Shown here one piece after another: positions 30,292 through 34,724 of a stretch of DNA of 34,724 bases; the first letter of the stretch is position 1, and every line of letters begins with the position of its first letter. The position numbers and the translations under genes were made by a program. The DNA is from Agrococcus beijingensis (GTDB lineage: Bacteria > Actinomycetota > Actinomycetes > Actinomycetales > Microbacteriaceae): NCBI RefSeq assembly GCF_030758955.1, contig NZ_CP132360.1, positions 2,743,092 to 2,777,815 on the forward strand, read 5' to 3'. The notes under the pieces were generated by a model, which was not told where the DNA came from, made no database searches, and saw nothing but the letters and a program-made list of their open reading frames with translations.

Positions 30292-31029
30292 ATGATCGAT
30301 GCATCGAGGCAGGGCCGGGTCGACGCCGCCTTCATGACGCTGGCCGAGACGCTGACCTCCGAGTACGACGTGGTCGAGCTGCTCCACGTGCTCATGGACG
30401 AGTGCCTGAAGCTGCTCGATGTGCAGGCCGCGGGCCTGCTGCTCTCCTCCGGCCACGGCGACCTCGAGCTCGTGGCGTCCACCAGCGAGGGCGCGGCGTT
30501 CGTCGAGATCATGCAACTGAACGCGGGCGAGGGGCCGTGCGTGGAGTGCTTCGAGACGGGCGAGGCGGTGAGCGTCGCCGACGTCGCCACGATGAAGGCG
30601 GAGTGGGCCGAGTTCCGCGACGCGGCGCTGCGCGAGGGGTACCACTCCTCCTACGGGCTGCCGCTGCGGGTGCGCTCCCAGTCGATCGGGGCGCTCGGCC
30701 TGTTCCGCACGAGCCCGGGCGAGCTCGATCCGGCCGAGGCGCAGATCGCCCGCGGCCTCGCCAACATCGCCTCGATCGGCATCCTGCACGAGCGCGTGCT
30801 GCGCGAGAGCTCCGCGGTCAACGAGCAGCTCCGGCACGCGCTCGACAGCCGGGTCGTGATCGAGCAGGCGAAGGGCGTGCTGGCGGCCTCGGCGCACGTC
30901 GACGTCGAGCGGGCCTTCGACATGCTGCGCGCCCACGCCAGGCACCACAATCTGAGCCTGCACGACGTCGCCCGGGCGGTCGTCGAGCGCACGATGACCA
31001 TCACGCAGACGCCGCGCGGCACCCGCTAG
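30292..31029 (+). CDS. GAF-ANTAR domain regulator 2
   Basis: A 245-aa protein with the same domain order: GAF (about 20-170: SEYDVVELLHVLMDECLKLLDVQAAGLLL, NAGEGPCVECFETGEAV, GLPLRVRSQSIGALGLFR) and ANTAR (about 185-240: SRVVIEQAKGVLAAS, VERAFDMLRAHARHHNLSLHDVARAVVER). The match to the ANTAR consensus is closer than in regulator 1. ATG 30292 is chosen; GGAAGG lies 11 nt upstream. A longer frame from 30241 would overlap the first gene. The two proteins may form a heteromer or be a diverged duplicate pair. Genes of this type often respond to redox or small molecules, but no ligand can be read here. Confidence 0.88.
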   Translation: MIDASRQGRVDAAFMTLAETLTSEYDVVELLHVLMDECLKLLDVQAAGLLLSSGHGDLELVASTSEGAAFVEIMQLNAGEGPCVECFETGEAVSVADVATMKAEWAEFRDAALREGYHSSYGLPLRVRSQSIGALGLFRTSPGELDPAEAQIARGLANIASIGILHERVLRESSAVNEQLRHALDSRVVIEQAKGVLAASAHVDVERAFDMLRAHARHHNLSLHDVARAVVERTMTITQTPRGTR

Positions 31030-31040
31030 CACGGGCAACG

Positions 31041-31057
31041 CGCCCGCTTGACGGGCG
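31041..31057 (+). terminator. Possible hairpin terminator after the ANTAR genes
   Basis: CGCCCG (31041-31046), loop CTTGA, CGGGCG (31052-31057) form a 6-bp stem 12 bp past the stop. There is no U-tract. A smaller hairpin (CCCG-CTAGCA-CGGG, 31022-31035) spans the stop codon itself. Confidence 0.4.
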
Positions 31058-31104
31058 GGTGGGGTACACGCCATGCTGGGAGCAGCAAGCAGTACCAGCA
31101 CGCC

Positions 31105-31149
31105 GTGCTCTCCAGACGTCGGAGCACGCATCACCGGCTCATCGCCGGT
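31105..31149 (+). promoter_or_regulatory. Two tandem hairpins in the leader of the small membrane protein
   Basis: GTGCTC (31105-31110) pairs with GAGCAC (31122-31127). ACCGGC (31133-31138) pairs with GCCGGT (31144-31149). They lie 5 nt apart, just upstream of an 11-codon ORF. The loops do not fit the ANTAR hexaloop rule. Confidence 0.35.
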
Positions 31150-31169
31150 CCGATGCGGAACGAGGAACG

Positions 31170-31205
31170 ATGGAGACCAGACCGCTCACTCACGAGGAGC
31201 GCTGA
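31170..31205 (+). CDS. Possible 11-codon leader ORF
   Basis: ATG at 31170 is preceded by CGAGGAACG and encodes METRPLTHEER before TGA. Its last codons (GAGGAG) are the ribosome binding site of the next gene, so translation of one could affect the other. It is too short to judge by coding statistics. Confidence 0.3.
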   Translation: METRPLTHEER

Positions 31206-31206
31206 C

Positions 31207-31380
31207 GTGCCCGCCGTCGACAGCGGCAGCGGCCTCGCGGCCATGCCCGTCGAATTGCAGTTCCTCGCGGTCTTCCTCGGTGCGATGGTGCTGATCCAGA
31301 TCGGGCTCGTCGCCGCCTGGCTGCTCGCGAAGAGCCTTGTGCGGATCGTCGAGGAGCGGCGGGGGAGGGCCACCGAGTAG
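31207..31380 (+). CDS. Small single-pass membrane protein (57 aa)
   Basis: GTG 31207 lies 7 nt after GAGGAG and starts a 57-aa protein. Residues about 17-41 (ELQFLAVFLGAMVLIQIGLVAAWLL) form one membrane helix. A basic cytosolic tail follows (KSLVRIVEERRGRATE), and the N-terminus is short and polar, so topology is probably N-out, C-in. No family recognised. It sits between the GAF-ANTAR genes and rpoZ, and the preceding structured leader suggests post-transcriptional control. Confidence 0.65.
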   Translation: MPAVDSGSGLAAMPVELQFLAVFLGAMVLIQIGLVAAWLLAKSLVRIVEERRGRATE

Positions 31381-31418
31381 CTCGCACGCCCCGACGCGCG
31401 CTCTGCCTCCGCGCGCGG

Positions 31419-31424
31419 TAGGAT
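31419..31424 (+). promoter_or_regulatory. Candidate -10 of rpoZ-coaBC-metK-priA
   Basis: TAGGAT fits TANNNT. Transcription would begin near 31431, giving a leader of about 70 nt before rpoZ. Confidence 0.5.
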
Positions 31425-31500
31425 GGTCGCTTGCGCCCGTACGGCGCACGAGCTTCGCGGGGTCAGCCCCGCTCGCCACATCCAACTGCAGGAGGCACGC

Positions 31501-31758
31501 ATGGCCAAGGGCATCATCAACCCCCCGATCGACGAGCTGCTCGACAAGGTCGACTCGAAGTACCAGCTGGTCATCTACGCGTCGAAGCGCGCGCGCCAGA
31601 TCAACGACTACTACACCGACATCCACGAGGGCTCGATGTTCGACAACGTCGGCCCGCTGGTCGACGCCACGATCGAGGACAAGCCGCTCTCCGTCGCGCT
31701 GCACGAGATCCACGCCGACAAGCTCGTGCTCACCAAGGACGAGACCGCCGAGGCCTGA
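31501..31758 (+). CDS. rpoZ: RNA polymerase omega subunit
   Basis: An 85-aa omega subunit that helps assemble RNA polymerase by binding beta-prime. It begins [20 protein letters not shown], then [18 protein letters not shown], the conserved core, and [25 protein letters not shown] 31501 follows AGGAGG (from 31490) by about 5 nt. An upstream extension in the same frame has no omega homology. Length is normal for actinobacteria. Its stop overlaps the coaBC ATG (TGATG). Confidence 0.96.
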   Translation: MAKGIINPPIDELLDKVDSKYQLVIYASKRARQINDYYTDIHEGSMFDNVGPLVDATIEDKPLSVALHEIHADKLVLTKDETAEA

Positions 31759-32972
31759 TGCGCGTCGTCGTCGGGATCTCCGGCGGGATCGCCGCGTACA
31801 AGGCAGCACTCGCCATCCGCGAGCTCGTGCTGGCGGGGCATGACGTGCACGTCGTGCCGACCGCAGCGGCGCTGCGCTTCATCGGCAGGCCGACGCTCGA
31901 GGCGCTCAGCCGCAATCCCGTCTCCGACGAGGTCTTCGACGACGTCGCCGCCGTGCGCCACGTGGCGCTCGGCCAGTCGGCCGACCTGATCGTCGTGCTG
32001 CCGGCGACCGCGAACACCATCGCGAAGATCGCCGCCGGCCTCGCCGATGACCTGCTCGGCACCACCATCCTCGCCTCCCGGGCGCCGCTGGTCATCGCAC
32101 CCGCGATGCACACCGAGATGTGGGAGCAGGCGGCGACGCAGGCCAACATCCGCACGCTCGCCGAGCGCGGCATCACGATCGTCGGTCCCGTCGCCGGCCA
32201 GCTGACCGGCGACGACTCCGGCGTCGGCCGCATGGCCGAGCCCACCGACGTGGTGGCGGCGGCCCTCTCCGCCGTCAGCGACGCATCCGCCCCCCGACCG
32301 CTGGCGAGCACGACCGTCGTGGTGAGCGCGGGCGGCACCCGCGAGCCGATCGACCCCGTGCGGTTCCTCGGCAACCGGTCGAGCGGCGCCATGGGCGTCG
32401 CCCTCGCCGCCGCCGCGCGCGACGCGGGAGCCGCCGTCACCCTCGTGGGCGCCAACCTGCACGTGCCCGCGCCCGCCGGCGTCGAGCTCGTCGAGGTCGA
32501 GACCACCGCGCAGCTGCGCGACGCCATGCTCGCCCGCGCCGGCGCCGACGTGATCGTGATGGCCGCAGCCGTCGCCGACTACCGCGTCGACGGCGTCGCC
32601 GACGAGAAGCGCACGAAGGAGGCGTGGGGCGAGGCGCCGACGCTGACGCTCGCCCTCAACCCCGACATCCTGCACGAGCTCGCCCAGCAGCCGCGCGCCA
32701 GCGTGGTCGTCGGCTTCGGCGCCGAGACCGAGCCCGACGACGCGGCGCTGCTGCAGCGCGGCCGCGACAAGCTCGCCCGCAAGGGCGCCGACCTGCTGGT
32801 CGTCAACCGCGTCGGCCACGACGCCGGCTTCGGCGCCGTCGACACCCGGGTGCAGGTGCTCGACGCCGACGGCGTGGTGGCGGATGCGTCGGGCTCGAAG
32901 ACGTCAGTGGCCCGGGCCATCATCGACACCGTCGCGCTCCGCCTGGCAGCGCAGCAGAAGGAGCAGCCGTGA
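31758..32972 (+). CDS. coaBC: Bifunctional phosphopantothenoylcysteine decarboxylase / phosphopantothenate-cysteine ligase
   Basis: A 404-aa coenzyme A biosynthesis enzyme. The N-terminal flavoprotein (CoaC, about 1-180) has [21 protein letters not shown], the catalytic His in [26 protein letters not shown] and APAMHTEMW. The C-terminal CoaB (about 185-404) has [32 protein letters not shown] and a Lys-rich loop near DEKRTKE. The clamp Cys of E. coli Dfp (LACG) is LTGDDSG here, as in other actinobacteria. ATG 31758 shares a base with the rpoZ stop, and its own stop overlaps metK by GTGA. Confidence 0.96.
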   Translation: MRVVVGISGGIAAYKAALAIRELVLAGHDVHVVPTAAALRFIGRPTLEALSRNPVSDEVFDDVAAVRHVALGQSADLIVVLPATANTIAKIAAGLADDLLGTTILASRAPLVIAPAMHTEMWEQAATQANIRTLAERGITIVGPVAGQLTGDDSGVGRMAEPTDVVAAALSAVSDASAPRPLASTTVVVSAGGTREPIDPVRFLGNRSSGAMGVALAAAARDAGAAVTLVGANLHVPAPAGVELVEVETTAQLRDAMLARAGADVIVMAAAVADYRVDGVADEKRTKEAWGEAPTLTLALNPDILHELAQQPRASVVVGFGAETEPDDAALLQRGRDKLARKGADLLVVNRVGHDAGFGAVDTRVQVLDADGVVADASGSKTSVARAIIDTVALRLAAQQKEQP

Positions 32973-34156
32973 GCCTGAGGCTCTTCACCTCGGAGTCGGT
33001 CACCGAGGGCCACCCCGACAAGATCTCCGACCAGATCTCCGACGCCGTGCTCGACGCGATGCTGACGCAGGACGCCGAGGCGCGCGTCGCGGTCGAGACG
33101 CTCGTCACCACCGGCCTCGTGCACGTCGCCGGCGAGGTGCGCACCTCGGGCTACGTCGACATCGCCTCGGTCGCCCGCAAGGTGATCGTCGACATCGGCT
33201 ACGACTCGAGCGAGGTGTCGTTCGACGGCCACTCGTGCGGCGTCACCGTCTCGATCGGCGAGCAGTCGCACGAGATCGCGACCGGCGTCGACACGGCGGT
33301 CGAGGCCCGCGACGGCTCGGTCGACCCGCTCGACCGCGACGGCGCCGGCGACCAGGGCATCATGTTCGGCTTCGCCACCGACGAGACGCCGTCGTTCATG
33401 CCGGCCACGGCCTGGGCCGCGCACCGGCTCGCCGAGCGACTCGCCGCCGTGCGCCGCTCGGGCGAGATCCCGTTCCTCCGCCCCGACGGCAAGACGCAGG
33501 TGACGATCGGCTACGACGGCTTCCGCCCCGTCTCGGTCGACACCGTGCTCGTCTCGACCCAGCACGCGCCGGGGGTCACGAACGACGAGATCCGCGATGC
33601 CGTCATCTCGCACGTCATCGACCCGGTCGTCGCCGACCTCGGCCTCGACGCCAGCGCCATGCGCGCGATCGTCAACCCCTCGGGGTCGTTCCTCACCGGC
33701 GGCCCCAAGGGCGACGCCGGCCTCACCGGCCGCAAGATCATCGTCGACACCTACGGCGGCGCCGCCCGCCACGGCGGCGGCGCGTTCAGCGGCAAGGACC
33801 CGTCGAAGGTCGACCGCTCGGCCGCGTACGCGCTGCGCTGGGTGGCGAAGAACGCGGTCGCCGCGGGCCTCGCGAAGCGCCTCGAGGTGCAGGCCGCGTA
33901 CGCGATCGGCATGGCGCAGCCCGTCGGGGTCTACGTCGAGTCGTTCGGCACCGGCGTGATCGACGACGAGGCCATCGGCGCGGCGATCAGCGCCGTGTTC
34001 GACCTGCGCCCCGGCGCGATCGTGCGCGACCTCGACCTGCGCAAGCCCAAGTACCGCCAGACGGCGGCGTACGGCCACTTCGGCCGCGAGCTGCCCGGCT
34101 TCACCTGGGAGCAGCTCGACCGCGTCGACGACCTGCGCGCCGCCGCGGGGCTCTGA
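32969..34156 (+). CDS. metK: S-adenosylmethionine synthetase
   Basis: A 395-aa enzyme making SAM from methionine and ATP. It starts [22 protein letters not shown] at GTG 32969, overlapping coaBC. Both family signatures are present: [10 protein letters not shown] (about residue 126) and [19 protein letters not shown] (about 270). The central region [16 protein letters not shown] carries the ATP/metal residues. The C-terminus [19 protein letters not shown] is typical. Length is normal. It is followed after 5 bp by priA. Confidence 0.98.
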   Translation: MSLRLFTSESVTEGHPDKISDQISDAVLDAMLTQDAEARVAVETLVTTGLVHVAGEVRTSGYVDIASVARKVIVDIGYDSSEVSFDGHSCGVTVSIGEQSHEIATGVDTAVEARDGSVDPLDRDGAGDQGIMFGFATDETPSFMPATAWAAHRLAERLAAVRRSGEIPFLRPDGKTQVTIGYDGFRPVSVDTVLVSTQHAPGVTNDEIRDAVISHVIDPVVADLGLDASAMRAIVNPSGSFLTGGPKGDAGLTGRKIIVDTYGGAARHGGGAFSGKDPSKVDRSAAYALRWVAKNAVAAGLAKRLEVQAAYAIGMAQPVGVYVESFGTGVIDDEAIGAAISAVFDLRPGAIVRDLDLRKPKYRQTAAYGHFGRELPGFTWEQLDRVDDLRAAAGL

Positions 34157-34161
34157 CCGAG

Positions 34162-34724
34162 GTGGCGGCCGAGGCCGCGGCGGGCGGCTTCGCCCGCGTC
34201 GTCGTCGACTCGCGGCTGCCGCAGCTCGACCGGCTCTTCGAGTACCGGGTGCCGCCGTCGCTGACCGGCGTCGCGCCGGGCGTGCGCGTGCGGGTGCCCC
34301 TGCGCGGCGACCGGATGGCGACCGGCTTCGTCGTCGAGGTGACGGATGCGCGCGCCTGGGAGGGCGAGGTCGCCGACGTCGGGCAGGTCATCTCGTCGGT
34401 GCCGGTGCTGCAGCCGGAGGTGTGGGCGCTGGCCCGAGCCGTCGCCGACCGGGCGGCCGGCAGCGCCGCCGACGTGCTGCGCGTCGCGATCCCCGGCCGC
34501 CAGGCGCGCGTCGAGAAGGCCTGGCTCGCGGCGCGCGCCGACGGCGCGCCCGAGCCGCCCCCGCTGCCTCCGCTGCCCGACCTGCTCGACGACGGCGACG
34601 CATCCGCCCCGCTGCCGGGGCTCGTCGAGGCCCGGCGCCGCGTCGCGCTCGAGTGCGCGGGCGGGGTGGCCGCGGTGCCCGACGCCGACGCGCCCGCAGG
34701 GAAGGACGAGGCGTGGATCGGCCG
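34162..34724 (+). CDS. priA: Primosomal protein N' (PriA), N-terminal part
   Basis: Open from GTG 34162 to the window edge (187 codons). It begins VAAEAAAGGFARVVVDSRLP, then LDRLFEYRVPPSLTGVAPGVRVRVPLRG, which is the PriA 3'-DNA-binding domain, followed by DRMATGFVVEVTD. The helicase domain lies outside the window. Its place straight after metK is the standard actinobacterial order. In many actinobacteria PriA lacks an active helicase motif; this cannot be judged here. The start is inferred, since no strong ribosome binding site stands in the 5-bp gap. Confidence 0.9.
   Translation, partial: MAAEAAAGGFARVVVDSRLPQLDRLFEYRVPPSLTGVAPGVRVRVPLRGDRMATGFVVEVTDARAWEGEVADVGQVISSVPVLQPEVWALARAVADRAAGSAADVLRVAIPGRQARVEKAWLAARADGAPEPPPLPPLPDLLDDGDASAPLPGLVEARRRVALECAGGVAAVPDADAPAGKDEAWIG

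Noticed and set aside
31022..31057. Two consecutive small hairpins as a possible ANTAR antiterminator target
   Set aside because: One loop is CTAGCA (no A at position 1) and the other has five bases, so the A1/G4 twin-hexaloop rule is not met. Kept only as a possible terminator.
32190..32240. Absence of the essential clamp cysteine in CoaC (LTGDDSG in place of LACG)
   Set aside because: Actinobacterial CoaBC proteins normally lack this Cys, so it is a lineage trait and not a defect.

Overview
The window is very GC-rich, has strong third-position GC bias and few gaps, and carries actinobacterial marker genes: an mIHF-type nucleoid-protein domain, GAF-ANTAR regulators, monomeric NADP-isocitrate dehydrogenase, a DUF6350-type membrane protein and a DUF222-family HNH module. 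I infer a chromosomal segment of a Micrococcales actinobacterium, most likely Microbacteriaceae and perhaps Agrococcus-like. The genus is a guess from sequence style. I see no rRNA, tRNA, IS element, prophage or CRISPR array.

Layout. (1) 1-1,000, minus strand: an edge-truncated unknown gene, a 58-aa membrane protein and a VOC-family protein. (2) 1,044-6,799: a citrate/tricarboxylate module. tctCBA (minus) is divergent from a CitA/CitB-type sensor kinase and response regulator (plus), with repeated half-sites in the shared intergenic region and a perfect 17-bp hairpin after tctA. (3) 6,860-9,091: a short substrate-binding-like lipoprotein overlapping a cation diffusion facilitator gene, then a convergent VIT1/CCC1-family gene. 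(4) 9,278-11,404: sucCD with a strong terminator. (5) 11,477-13,537: a 62-aa acidic protein, a zinc-ribbon/MBL-fold protein and an AbiEi-DUF559 protein. (6) 13,708-15,930, minus: monomeric icd. (7) 16,077-19,611: a DUF6350-type membrane protein, purN, and a purH gene that has lost its AICAR transformylase half and is fused in frame to the end of an HNH endonuclease gene. (8) 19,784-28,485: the pyrimidine operon pyrR-pyrB-pyrC-(PH protein)-carA-carB-pyrF. Most junctions overlap by 1-4 bp, and the operon is preceded by a PyrR-type RNA hairpin that can mask the pyrR ribosome binding site. (9) 28,565 to the end: the actinobacterial order gmk-rpoZ-coaBC-metK-priA. Here gmk carries an N-terminal mIHF domain, and two GAF-ANTAR genes plus a small membrane protein sit between gmk and rpoZ.

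Functional themes. Citrate uptake with its two-component control, sucCD and icd make the first 16 kb rich in TCA-related functions. The second half is nucleotide synthesis (purN, purH part, pyr operon, gmk) running into cofactor and replication housekeeping genes.

The most unusual feature is the PurH-HNH fusion. It keeps IMP cyclohydrolase but not AICAR transformylase, so this locus alone cannot perform the penultimate step of IMP synthesis. Other points are the mIHF-Gmk fusion preceded by a 14-bp tandem repeat, four genes with a TANNNT box exactly 7 nt before the start codon (leaderless transcripts likely), and a recurrent GGATGC/GCATCC word that seems to override codon preference.
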